From assembly GCA_000955875.1 (NCBI GenBank), contig JYOE01000001.1, forward strand, positions 1-60,361: a stretch of DNA of 60,361 bases, read 5' to 3'. Positions 44,305 to 54,159 of this stretch are shown piece after piece. Position numbers and translations under genes: made by a program. Below the pieces are notes generated by a model. The model searched no databases and had not been told where the DNA came from. It worked only from the letters and a program-made list of their open reading frames with translations. How positions within the stretch are numbered: the stretch's first letter is position 1; every line of letters starts with the position of its first letter. The DNA comes from Terrabacter sp. 28 (GTDB lineage Bacteria > Actinomycetota > Actinomycetes > Actinomycetales > Dermatophilaceae).

Positions 44305-45588
44305 ATGGAGCGTGGAGGCGAACCGGGGCTCGCGGCGTGGCTCGACCTGTCGGCGGGTGTCGCGGGAGACATGCTGCTCGCCGCCCTCGTCGACGCGGGC
44401 GCCGACCTCGAGGTCGCGCAGTCCGCCGTGGACGCCGTCATCCCGGGCACCGTGCGGCTCGTGGCCCACGAGGTGCAGCGTGCAGGGATGCGCGCGCTCA
44501 AGGTGGACGTCGAGCTGCTCGTCGCCGACCAGCACCACCGCTCGTGGTCGGCCATCCGTGAAGGTCTGGTGTCGGCCGCCCTCGACGAGTCGACCCGCCG
44601 GCGCGCGCTCGCGGTCTTCGGCGCCCTGGCCGAGGCCGAGGCGCGCGTGCACGGGCTGGGCGTGGAGGAGGTGCACTTCCACGAGGTCGGTGCCTGGGAC
44701 TCGATCGCCGACGTGGTCGGGGTCTGCGCCGCCCTGACCTCCCTCGGCATCTCCAGCGTGACCGCGTCGGCCATCGCCGTCGGGTCAGGCACCGTCAGCG
44801 CGGCGCACGGACGCATCCCCGTCCCGGTGCCGGCGGTGCTCGAGCTGGTCGACGGGTGGGAGGTCACGGCGGGCGGCGACGGCGAGCTCGCGACGCCGAC
44901 CGGGGTCGCCCTGACGACGGCACTTGCCACGACGCAGGGGGCGGTGCCGTCGCTTCGCGTCACCGGCAGGGGTGTCGGTGCCGGCACCAAGGACGTGCCC
45001 GGCCGGGCGAACGTCGTCCGGGTCGTCATCGGTCGGGCGGTCGCCGGTCCAGCGGGTGGCGGCGACGCGCCCGCGGAGTCGCGGCCGAGGGACGACCTGG
45101 AGCTCGCCGAGCTCGTGGTGCTCGAGGCGAACGTCGACGACTTCGACCCGCGCCTGTGGCCCACCGTCATCGACAGCCTGATGAGCGGCGGTGCCGCCGA
45201 CGCGTGGCTCACGCCCATCCAGATGAAGCGGGGTCGTCCGGCCCACCAGCTGTCTGTCCTCGCGGAGCACGCACGCGCCGCCGAGCTGCGCGACCTCGTC
45301 CTCGCCCTCACGAGCACCATCGGGGTCCGGGAGACGGCGGTCCGGCGATGGGCGCTGCCGCGGGGGTGGGCCGACGTCGAGGTCGACGGCTGTCGGGTCG
45401 GCGTCAAGGTCGCCCATCGAGCCGGTCGGGTCGTGACGGCGACGCCGGAGTTCCGGGACGTCCAGGCCGCCGCATCGGTGCTCGGTGTGCCCCTGCGGCA
45501 CGTCCTGGACCGGGCCGCGGCCGCCGCCATCGAGTCCGGCCTCGTCGCGGGCACGCCTGTGCCCGAAGGACTTCGCGCGCAGGCGTGA
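44305..45588 (+). CDS. larC: LarC: nickel insertase for the nickel-pincer nucleotide cofactor
   Basis: 427 residues in a single frame, starting at ATG 44305. N-terminal domain SAGVAGDMLLAALVDAGADL and VHFHEVGAWDSIADVVGVCA (metal-handling His/Asp, about 117-135); Gly-rich GSGTVSAAHGRIPVPVPA; C-terminal block VVLEANVDDFDPRLWPTVID (about 272-291) and TPIQMKRGRPAHQLSVLAE (about 306-324), ending in the RHVLDRAAAAAIESG helix. LarC is the CTP-dependent cyclometallase that puts nickel into the pincer nucleotide. In some lactobacilli larC is split by a frameshift; here it is intact. It converges on larB. Confidence 0.93.
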   Translation: MERGGEPGLAAWLDLSAGVAGDMLLAALVDAGADLEVAQSAVDAVIPGTVRLVAHEVQRAGMRALKVDVELLVADQHHRSWSAIREGLVSAALDESTRRRALAVFGALAEAEARVHGLGVEEVHFHEVGAWDSIADVVGVCAALTSLGISSVTASAIAVGSGTVSAAHGRIPVPVPAVLELVDGWEVTAGGDGELATPTGVALTTALATTQGAVPSLRVTGRGVGAGTKDVPGRANVVRVVIGRAVAGPAGGGDAPAESRPRDDLELAELVVLEANVDDFDPRLWPTVIDSLMSGGAADAWLTPIQMKRGRPAHQLSVLAEHARAAELRDLVLALTSTIGVRETAVRRWALPRGWADVEVDGCRVGVKVAHRAGRVVTATPEFRDVQAAASVLGVPLRHVLDRAAAAAIESGLVAGTPVPEGLRAQA

Positions 45589-45603
45589 CGCGGCGGACGG
45601 CTT

Positions 45604-46284
45604 TCAGCGAGCTGCGATCTGCGCTGCCAGGTGGCCGCCGCCGTAGCCGTTGTCGATGTTGACGACGCCCACGCCGGGCGCACAGGCGTTGAGCATCGTC
45701 AGCAGCGGGGCGATCCCGCCGAACGCCGCGCCGTAGCCCACCGACGTCGGAACGGCCACCACGGGCGCCTTGGCCAGGCCGGCGACCACGCTGGCCAGCG
45801 CACCGTCCATCCCGGCGACGACCACGAGAGCGCCCGCGCGGTCGATGAGCTCGCGCCGGGCGAGGATGCGGTGGATGCCCGCGACGCCGACATCGACGAC
45901 GAGCTCGACCTGCCGCCCGAGGTACCGGGCCGTCAGGACCGCCTCCTGCGCCACAGGCAGATCGGAGGTGCCGGCACACAGGACGACGACGAGCTCGCCC
46001 GTGGCAGAGGGGGGTTCGGCCGGCCACGCGACCAGTCGGGCCACGTCGTCGTGCACGGCGTCGGGCAGCTCGGCCAGGACGGCGGCGGCGTGCTCGACCG
46101 AGGCCCGCGTGAAGAGGACGGCCCCGCTGGTCTCGCCGGAGGCGTGCGCCTCCGCGAGCCGGCGGGCGATGGCGCGCACCTGCTCCGCGGTCTTGCCCTC
46201 GCAGTAGACGGCCTCGGGGTACCCGCGTCGCGTCGCGCGGGCCAGGTCGAGCTCGGCGACCCCGTCGAGCGACGACTCAGCCAC
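45604..46284 (-). CDS. larB: LarB: NaAD carboxylase/hydrolase of pincer cofactor synthesis
   Basis: 226 residues. A PurE-like fold: RRGYPEAVYCEGKTAEQVRA (about 19-38) is the signature of LarB N-termini; VVVLCAGTSDLPVAQEA (about 98-114), DVGVAGIHRIL (about 130), VVAGMDGALASVVAGLAKAP and AVPTSVGYGAAFGGIAPLLTML (about 178-199) match the PurE-class active site. LarB carboxylates nicotinic acid adenine dinucleotide to form the P2CMN precursor. The start (46284) overlaps the larE stop by 8 bases, so the two are translated together. Confidence 0.95.
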   Translation of the reverse strand: MAESSLDGVAELDLARATRRGYPEAVYCEGKTAEQVRAIARRLAEAHASGETSGAVLFTRASVEHAAAVLAELPDAVHDDVARLVAWPAEPPSATGELVVVLCAGTSDLPVAQEAVLTARYLGRQVELVVDVGVAGIHRILARRELIDRAGALVVVAGMDGALASVVAGLAKAPVVAVPTSVGYGAAFGGIAPLLTMLNACAPGVGVVNIDNGYGGGHLAAQIAAR

Positions 46285-47182
46285 GGGTCACCTCGACGAG
46301 CGGCAGGGTGAAGGCGCCGGACTGGATGCCCGCCAGGTCGAGCGCGACGAAACGGAAGCCGGCCGCAGTGACATCGGAGACCAGCCGGTCGCGTACGCCG
46401 GGCGCGACCGCCCGGGCGAGGTCGTCGGCACCCAGCTCGATGCGTGCGACATCCCCATGGTGCCGAACCCTGCTGTCGGCGAAACCCATTGCACGCAGAG
46501 CGTGTTCGGCTGCCTCGACCTGGGCGAGACGCTCCGGGTCGACCTCGGTGAAGTGCGGGATGCGCGAGGCGAGGCACGGCGCCGCGGGCTTGTCGGCGTT
46601 GGGCAGACCGAGCGCGCGCGCCAGCGAACGCACCTCGGCCTTCGTCAGGCCGGCGTCGGCGAGCGGACGCAGCACCCGGTGGTTCGTCGCGGCCCGGGAA
46701 CCAGGACGGTCGGGCCTGCGGGCGTCGTCGGCGTTCTCGCCGTACGCGACGGCGACGAGCCCGTGGCGCCCGGCCACCTCGTCGGAGATGCGGGTGAAGA
46801 GCTCGTCCTTGCAGTGAAAGCAGCGGTCGGGGCCGTTGCGGCGGTAGGCGGGGTTGTCGCCCTCGTGCGTGGCCACCTCGACGACGGCGACGCCGAGGTA
46901 CGCCGCCACGTCGTGCGCGCCACGTCGTTCGTCGGTCGCCAGGCTCGGCGAGACGCCGAGCACGGCGACGACCCTCTCGAGCCCGAGGGCGCGAACTGCC
47001 AGCGCGAGCAGCAGGCTCGAGTCCACGCCGCCCGAGAAGGCGACCCCGACGCGCCCGTCCGAGCCAGGCGGCATACCGGCTCGGAGGGCCCCGGTGACGC
47101 CATCGGCCAACGGCGCCAGGTCGTCAGGCAGGGACGGTCGCGCCGCCTCGTCGGTGCCGGTCACGGCTGAAGGGGTCGTCAT
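46277..47182 (-). CDS. larE: LarE: ATP-dependent sulfur transferase of pincer cofactor synthesis
   Basis: 301 residues from ATG 47182. PP-loop SGGVDSS at residues 50-56; FHCKDELF with Cys 121 and 124 (CxxC); and the LarE motif APCLASRIPHFTEV with Cys 203. In the L. plantarum enzyme only the Cys of CLASR exists and is consumed as sulfur donor; a three-Cys set as here is known from LarE forms that carry a 4Fe-4S cluster, which I infer for this one. It adds the two sulfurs of the pincer. The gene begins 10 bases after the gnd stop, in the same direction, so gnd-larE-larB is a likely operon. Confidence 0.94.
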   Translation of the reverse strand: MTTPSAVTGTDEAARPSLPDDLAPLADGVTGALRAGMPPGSDGRVGVAFSGGVDSSLLLALAVRALGLERVVAVLGVSPSLATDERRGAHDVAAYLGVAVVEVATHEGDNPAYRRNGPDRCFHCKDELFTRISDEVAGRHGLVAVAYGENADDARRPDRPGSRAATNHRVLRPLADAGLTKAEVRSLARALGLPNADKPAAPCLASRIPHFTEVDPERLAQVEAAEHALRAMGFADSRVRHHGDVARIELGADDLARAVAPGVRDRLVSDVTAAGFRFVALDLAGIQSGAFTLPLVEVTRG

Positions 47183-47192
47183 GACCCCATCC

Positions 47193-48623
47193 TCACGCCT
47201 CGACCTCGCTCCGGTCACCCGACCACAGGGTGTGGAACGCGCCGGGCCGGTCGGTGCGGCCGTAGGTGTGGGCGCCGAAGTTGTCGCGCAGCCCCTGGAC
47301 GAGGGCGGCGGGGAGGCGCTCGGCGCGCACCGTGTCGTAGTAGCCGAGTGCGCTCGAGAAGCCCGGCACGGGCACCCCGGCGGTGGTGGCGAGGCCGACC
47401 ACTCGCCGCCAGGCGCCCTGGCGGTCGGCGAGACCCTCGAGGATGCTGGGGGCGACCAGGAGCGTGCGCAGCCCACCGGCGGCGTACTCGTCGCTGATCT
47501 GGGCGAGCAGGCGGGCGCGGATGATGCAGCCACCGCGCCAGATGCGCGCGACGGTCGCGATGTCGACGTCCCAGCCGTACTCCTCGCTGGCCTTGCGGAT
47601 CTGGTCGAGGCCCTGCGCGTAGGCGACGACCTTGGACGACCACAGCGCGTCGCGGACGTCGTCGATGAGCTGGCGTCGATCGTCAACGGAGAGGGTGCGA
47701 TCCGGCCCGGCAAGGACGCCGCGGGTGACCTCGCGCACTGCGGCGTCGCCCGACGCCGACCGGGCGAAGACCGACTCGGCGATGGTCGAGACCGGCACGC
47801 CCAGCTCCAGCGCGGTCTGCACCGTCCAGCGGCCGGTGCCCTTCTGCTCCGCGGCGTCGGTGATCAGCTCGACCAGTGGGCGACCGCTCGTGGCGTCCAC
47901 CTGCGACAGCACCTCCGCCGTGATCTCGACGAGGAACGAGTCGAGCTCGCCGGTGTTCCACTCGCGGAAGACGTCGGCGATCTCGGCGGCCGAGAGCCCC
48001 GCGGCCGAGAGCACGTCGTAGGCCTCCGCGATGAACTGCATGTCGGCGTACTCGATGCCGTTGTGGACCATCTTCACGAAGTGGCCGGCGCCGTCGGGAC
48101 CCATCCACGCGCAGCACGCCTCGCCGTCGACCTGGGCGGCGATCGACTCGAGGATCGGGCCGAGGGCGGCATACGACTCCTGGGAGCCCCCGGGCATGAT
48201 CGACGGACCCTCGAGCGCGCCGACCTCACCGCCCGAGATGCCGGTGCCGACGAAGTGGAGCCCCTTCTCGCGCAGGGCCGCCTCGCGCCGGCGGGTGTGC
48301 TCGAAGTGGGCGTTGCCGCCGTCGACGACGATGTCGCCCTCGTCGAGCAGGGGCACGAGCTGGTCGATGACGGCGTCGGTGCCGGCGCCGGCCTTGACCA
48401 TGATGACGATGCGCCGCGGCTGCTCCAGCGAGGCGACGAAGTCCTCGAGCTGCTCCGACGGGACGAAGGTGCCCTCCGAGCCGTGGTCGGCGACGAGCGC
48501 GCGGGTGCGTTCGGGGCTGCGGTTGTAGAGGGCGACGCGATGGTCGTGACGAGCCAGGTTGCGGGCGAGGTTGCTGCCCATGACCGCAAGACCCACGACA
48601 CCGATGTTGGCGAGAGCTGTCAT
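47193..48623 (-). CDS. gnd: 6-phosphogluconate dehydrogenase (NADP-dependent, decarboxylating)
   Basis: 476 residues, the length of classical 6PGDH. Start ATG 48623 with AAGGAAA upstream. N-terminal GVVGLAVMGSNLARNLA (about 7-23) with NRSPER for NADP preference, VDGGNAHFEHT (about 98-108), FVGTGISGGEVGALEGPSIM (about 124-143), GAGHFVKMVHNGIEYADMQ (about 178-196, catalytic Lys and Asn) and the C-terminal RDNFGAHTYGR substrate loop. It turns 6-phosphogluconate into ribulose 5-phosphate, CO2 and NADPH. It sits between beta-glucuronidase and the lar cofactor genes, which fits a role as last step of the glucuronate route here. Confidence 0.96.
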   Translation of the reverse strand: MTALANIGVVGLAVMGSNLARNLARHDHRVALYNRSPERTRALVADHGSEGTFVPSEQLEDFVASLEQPRRIVIMVKAGAGTDAVIDQLVPLLDEGDIVVDGGNAHFEHTRRREAALREKGLHFVGTGISGGEVGALEGPSIMPGGSQESYAALGPILESIAAQVDGEACCAWMGPDGAGHFVKMVHNGIEYADMQFIAEAYDVLSAAGLSAAEIADVFREWNTGELDSFLVEITAEVLSQVDATSGRPLVELITDAAEQKGTGRWTVQTALELGVPVSTIAESVFARSASGDAAVREVTRGVLAGPDRTLSVDDRRQLIDDVRDALWSSKVVAYAQGLDQIRKASEEYGWDVDIATVARIWRGGCIIRARLLAQISDEYAAGGLRTLLVAPSILEGLADRQGAWRRVVGLATTAGVPVPGFSSALGYYDTVRAERLPAALVQGLRDNFGAHTYGRTDRPGAFHTLWSGDRSEVEA

Positions 48624-48681
48624 TCGAGTTTCCTTCTGGGACAGGCGGTCGAGGAGGTATGCCGCCGGGCGGAGGGAGGGG

Positions 48682-48721
48682 CCGAGCGCGGCCACGTCAT
48701 CGGCGACGTGACCGCGCTCGG
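48682..48721. terminator. Long hairpin between the glucuronidase gene and gnd
   Basis: CCGAGCGCGGCCACGTC (48682-48698) pairs with GACGTGACCGCGCTCGG (48705-48721) with one mismatch and a 6-base loop. It lies 52 bases after the glucuronidase stop, so it probably ends or attenuates that transcript; gnd would then have its own promoter in 48624-48681. Confidence 0.65.
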
Positions 48722-48773
48722 TCGAGGTCCCGGATACCGACGGTACGCGAGTTGGCGCCGGCACCCGAGCCGC

Positions 48774-50729
<1,956 letters not shown>

Positions 50730-50773
50730 TCAGCGTCTCTCTCGAACCGTGATTACCGGACCTGCGCCCGGAG

Positions 50774-51596
50774 TCACCGGCTACGGATCTCGGCGAGCTC
50801 GAGCATGCGCAGGCTGAAGAACCTGGGATGGATGTCTGTGAGGTCAAGGTCCTCGATCGGGTGACCGAGCTCGTTCGCCACCCCTACAACGAGAGCTTCA
50901 CGGGCCTGATCGGTGTTGACGTCCTTGTCCCAGACAGGAAGGACACGCCAGTCGTGCTTCGCGAACCGCGCGAAGCGCAGCTCGTCCTTGGCCCGCTGCT
51001 CGTCACTGTCGTGGAAGTCTCGGCCCTGGTACTCCAACAAGAGTCGTTGCTTCACCCACCGCATGTCGGGCCGACCGAGACGACGGCCACTTGACGCGTA
51101 CACGGTTGCGTTCAGCTCCGGCTCAGGAAGTCCGGCCCGAACCGGGATCAGCCTCGTCCTCGTCTCGCCCGGTGACTCCGAACCGACCCGGACCCACGAC
51201 AACGCCTCGAGAAGCGTTCGCTTCCCCCTGGGTGCCTTCCGTGCGTCTAGAGCCTCGACGAGCGGGGTGATCGAGCCCAGCCTGTCCGCGACTGCATCTC
51301 CCATGATGACGAGGTCGTCGAGGCCGAGCGGAACCCCGGGACGGATGAGCTCTCCCATGTCGACCCACGTGTCGGCCAGGTTTGTCACCGGTATGCCGTC
51401 GACGTCCACGACGTCGCGAGCGAACAAGCCACAATGCCCGACCACGCCGCGGCGCCGAACCCGTTGTCGACCAGACACCGCGAACGGGCGCATGCAGGTT
51501 CAGATGGTGCACCTGACGTCTGCTCAACCGCCACACTGTTGCGATCTCCGAGGTGAACGGGCGGTGCCTGAGTGGTTCTGGGATCGAGGTGGCCAT
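50774..51596 (-). pseudogene. DUF559/Vsr-like endonuclease-fold protein with AbiEi-type N-terminus, frameshifted
   Basis: The N-terminal part starts at ATG 51596 (IPEPLRHRPFTSEIATVWRL, then RRQVHHLNLHAPVRGVW), but that frame soon loses sense. The family continues in another frame from about 51450 (VVDVDGIPVTNLADTWVDMG ... GESPGETRTRLIPVRAGLP ... LLLEYQGRDFHDSDEQRAKD, then WRVLPVW). A deletion plus frameshift around 51450-51500 removes the middle of the domain. Intact relatives are common in actinobacteria, often as lone genes with an endonuclease-like domain related to Vsr; function unknown. It is flanked on both sides by copies of one 23-bp repeat in opposite orientation. Confidence 0.72.
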
Positions 51597-51650
51597 GATC
51601 CGATCGTGGTCGTCCGGCGGGGCAGGTCTCGTGCCTCATCCACAGCGTCG

Positions 51651-51731
51651 ATCGGATTGCTCTCTCAATGGGGACGGGGACGGATTGCGTTCTCGATGGG
51701 GAGGTGAGGGGGACGGATTGCTTTCTCGATG
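51651..51731 (-). repeat. Three inverted copies of the 23-bp repeat, right side
   Basis: Copies at 51651-51670, 51676-51698 and 51709-51731 read, on the minus strand, ATCGAGAAAGCAATCC-like units (variants TTGAGAGAGC and TCGAGAACGC). Spacing is about 25-33 bases. They end 28 bases before the LacI gene. Confidence 0.85.
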
Positions 51732-51759
51732 AAGGGGCGGGGTCACTAGGGTGGGCGGC

Positions 51760-52830
51760 ATGGAGCGTCGCCCGACGATCTACGACGTCGCCGAGGCCGC
51801 CGGCGTCGCTGCCTCCACGGTGTCGCGCGCCTTCGCCCGCCCCGGGCGGGTCAACGCCGAGACGGCGGCCCGGATCTTCGAGGCGGCCCAGAAGCTCGGC
51901 TACCGGTCGGGGTCGCTCGCGGGACTCGTGCCCACCCGCACCCGCTCGATCGCGCTCGTCGTCACCGACATCACGAACCCGTTCTACGCCGACATCATCC
52001 GGGGCGCCCACGAGGCGGCGGGCGAGCTCGGCTACACGGTGCTCCTCTCGCACACCCAGGAGGACGCGCAGCTCGAGCGGGAGTGGACCGAACGCGAGCT
52101 GCGGGCCGTCGAGGGCGTGCTGCTGACCAGCTCACGCATGTCGGACCAGGCGATCCGCATGATGGCGAAGCAGAAGCCGTTGATCGTGCTCAACCGGCGG
52201 CTGCCCGAGGTGGCGAGCATCCTCGTGGACAACGCCCGCGGGATGCGCCGCGCCGTGGAGCACCTCGCCGAGCTCGGGCACGAGAGTGTCACCTACGTCG
52301 CCGGCCCCGAGTCGAGCTGGACGGACGGCGTGCGCTGGCAGGCGCTGCGCGAGGCGGCCTACGAGCTCGACCTCAAGGTCAAGCGGGTCGGGCCCAGCAA
52401 CTCGCCGACGATCCAGGCGGGTTTCGCCCGCGCCCGCGAGATCTCGAACCAGCGCGCCACCGCGGTCATCGCCTACAACGACGTCGTGGCGATCGGGGTG
52501 CTCAAGGGCCTGCTGCGCCTGGGGCTCGACGTGCCGGGCGACGTCAGCGTCGTCGGCTTCGACAACACGCTCCTCGCCGAGATCACCGAGCCTGAGCTGA
52601 CGACCGTCGCCGCACCACTGCATGCCATGGGCGCGACCGGGGTGCGCAACCTCGTGGCGATGGTCGGGGGAGCCGTGCCGAGCCGCGAGCCGATCGTCAT
52701 GCCGATGCGGCTCGTGACCCGCCGCTCGACGGGTCAGCGCAGCCGGAAGAGGACCTCGCCGGCGTTGGGCACGACGAACGCGCCGCCCTCCGCCTCGGCG
52801 GCGACGTCGAGGGAGTCGGGGTCGAGGTAG
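51760..52830 (+). CDS. LacI-family transcriptional regulator
   Basis: 356 residues from ATG 51760. The HTH (TIYDVAEAAGVAASTVSRAF, about 5-24), hinge (AETAARIFEAAQKLGY) and a periplasmic-binding-type effector domain (SIALVVTDITNPFYADIIRG, about 64-83; VTYVAGPESSWTDGVRWQAL; AVIAYNDVVAIGVLKGLLRL; DVSVVGFDN) are all intact. It sits between beta-glucuronidase and the LarA-like gene and is a good candidate regulator of the glucuronate genes. The last ~32 residues lie antisense to the 3' end of the LarA-like gene, an overlap of 97 bases; those residues look unconserved (Ser/Arg-rich). Confidence 0.92.
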   Translation: MERRPTIYDVAEAAGVAASTVSRAFARPGRVNAETAARIFEAAQKLGYRSGSLAGLVPTRTRSIALVVTDITNPFYADIIRGAHEAAGELGYTVLLSHTQEDAQLEREWTERELRAVEGVLLTSSRMSDQAIRMMAKQKPLIVLNRRLPEVASILVDNARGMRRAVEHLAELGHESVTYVAGPESSWTDGVRWQALREAAYELDLKVKRVGPSNSPTIQAGFARAREISNQRATAVIAYNDVVAIGVLKGLLRLGLDVPGDVSVVGFDNTLLAEITEPELTTVAAPLHAMGATGVRNLVAMVGGAVPSREPIVMPMRLVTRRSTGQRSRKRTSPALGTTNAPPSASAATSRESGSR

Positions 52831-54068
52831 CCGAGGTTGGCGGAGCGGCATACGTGCTCGGGGATGCGGGTCGCGAGCGTCACCTGCACGCGCAGGCGCT
52901 CCTCGCCCGTGTCGGCGTCGTAGGTGCCGGCCCCCCGCAGGTGCGTCGAGTGGGCGAGCGTGCCCCAGTGGATGTGCTTGAAGCGATCCCACTGCTTCAC
53001 GAAGTAGTCGCGGCAGTGGTAGCCGATCTCGTTGATCTCGGGGTGGCTCGTCGAGATCTCGCTGATGTGCGGTGCGTAGAGGATGACCTCGCCGCCGTCG
53101 GCCACCGCGGGCTCGAGCTTGTAGAAGCCCTTGGCGCCGGTCCAGATGTCGTCGTACATCTCGGGGATGACGGAGATGACGCGACGCACCGGCTCGTCGA
53201 GGTAGGTCACGTGGGTCTGGGCGCACACCTCGGCCGCGCTGGCCCATGACGAGATCGTGTCACCGAACGAGATCGAGTGCAGCGCCTGCTCGCCACCGTG
53301 CGAACCCTTCTCGCCGACGACGCAGAAGGCGAGCTTCTCGGCCGGCACGAGCGACGCGCCCTCGTTGATGAGCGCCCGCACCGGCGTCACGGCGGTGGTC
53401 CCGATGATCTCCGCTGACGTGATGAGCGCCCCGATCCAGTGCGAGACGTCGATGATGTCCTGCCCGGCGACCCCCGGGAAGAAGTACTTGTTGCCGCCCG
53501 AGATGCCGACGACCTCGTGCGGCAGCACCGGCCCGACGACGAGGGCGATGTCGTGCTCGACGACGGCCCGGTTGAGCAGCACCCGCACGTCCATCGACAG
53601 GCGCCCCTCGGACAGCTCGGCGAGGCGGGCCGCGGGGATCGTGCCCAGGTCGGCGAAGGTGGTCTCGTCCCACCACTCGTGGTTGATGACGGTCATGCCG
53701 GGATAGGTCTCCTCGATGCGCCCCGGCTCGTAGCCCAGGTGCGCGGCGAGCGCGTCCTCGGTCATCGGCTGGTGCGTACCGAGCGCGATGAGGGTCGTCA
53801 TCCTCGCGGCCCGCCCGTGCAGCGACTCGTGGACCGCGCCGACGAGCAGCGGCAGCGGGCACGTGCGGGTGCCGTCGGGCACGACGATGCACACGCTCTT
53901 GCCGTCGACGTCGGCCGCGGCCAGCTGCTCGCGGATGAAGCCGCGCACCTCGTCGGCCGTGAGGCGACTCTCCGCACCGCCGAGACGCGCCGCCCGCCGT
54001 GCAGCCACCTCGGGCGCCTCGTCGGCGGCAGGACCAGCGGGGGCGGGCTTCGGTGCGGTCGTCGTCAT
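52734..54068 (-). CDS. LarA-superfamily nickel-pincer-dependent 2-hydroxyacid racemase/epimerase (predicted D-mannonate/D-gluconate 2-epimerase)
   Basis: 444 residues from ATG 54068. Residues corresponding to the lactate racemase active site are in place: DGTR (Arg about 68), GTHQP (His 99), PHEVVGISGGNKYFFPGV with His 184 and Lys 194, and DVSHW with His 210. The His-10-Lys-16-His spacing equals that of L. plantarum LarA (His174, Lys184, His200), where Lys holds the pincer and His ligates Ni. Characterised LarA relatives include racemases for several 2-hydroxyacids and a D-gluconate 2-epimerase. Here it lies beside uxaC/uxuB and with gluconokinase and gnd, and D-mannonate and D-gluconate differ only at C2, so I infer that reaction. 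The substrate is not proven by sequence. Confidence 0.92.
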   Translation of the reverse strand: MTTTAPKPAPAGPAADEAPEVAARRAARLGGAESRLTADEVRGFIREQLAAADVDGKSVCIVVPDGTRTCPLPLLVGAVHESLHGRAARMTTLIALGTHQPMTEDALAAHLGYEPGRIEETYPGMTVINHEWWDETTFADLGTIPAARLAELSEGRLSMDVRVLLNRAVVEHDIALVVGPVLPHEVVGISGGNKYFFPGVAGQDIIDVSHWIGALITSAEIIGTTAVTPVRALINEGASLVPAEKLAFCVVGEKGSHGGEQALHSISFGDTISSWASAAEVCAQTHVTYLDEPVRRVISVIPEMYDDIWTGAKGFYKLEPAVADGGEVILYAPHISEISTSHPEINEIGYHCRDYFVKQWDRFKHIHWGTLAHSTHLRGAGTYDADTGEERLRVQVTLATRIPEHVCRSANLGYLDPDSLDVAAEAEGGAFVVPNAGEVLFRLR

Positions 54069-54112
54069 GGGCCCCACTCTCACCCGGTCGCCGAGGAGTG
54101 GCAAGCGCCCTG

Positions 54113-54128
54113 GGCAACAGGTGGCAAC
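54113..54128. promoter_or_regulatory. GGCAAC direct-repeat operator between the LarA-like gene and uxaC
   Basis: GGCAACAGGTGGCAAC, two half-sites 10 bases apart, in the 91-base divergent intergenic region. A third, degenerate half-site (GGCAAG at about 54100) is nearby. One bound regulator could control both directions. Confidence 0.7.
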
Positions 54129-54159
54129 CCGTAGCCCGGCCACGCACCCGAGGCACACG

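Noticed and set aside
52734..54068. A lactate racemase
   Set aside because: The active-site residues match, but there is no lactate permease or larD, and it shares an operator and a divergent promoter region with uxaC; a uronate-pathway epimerase fits better.
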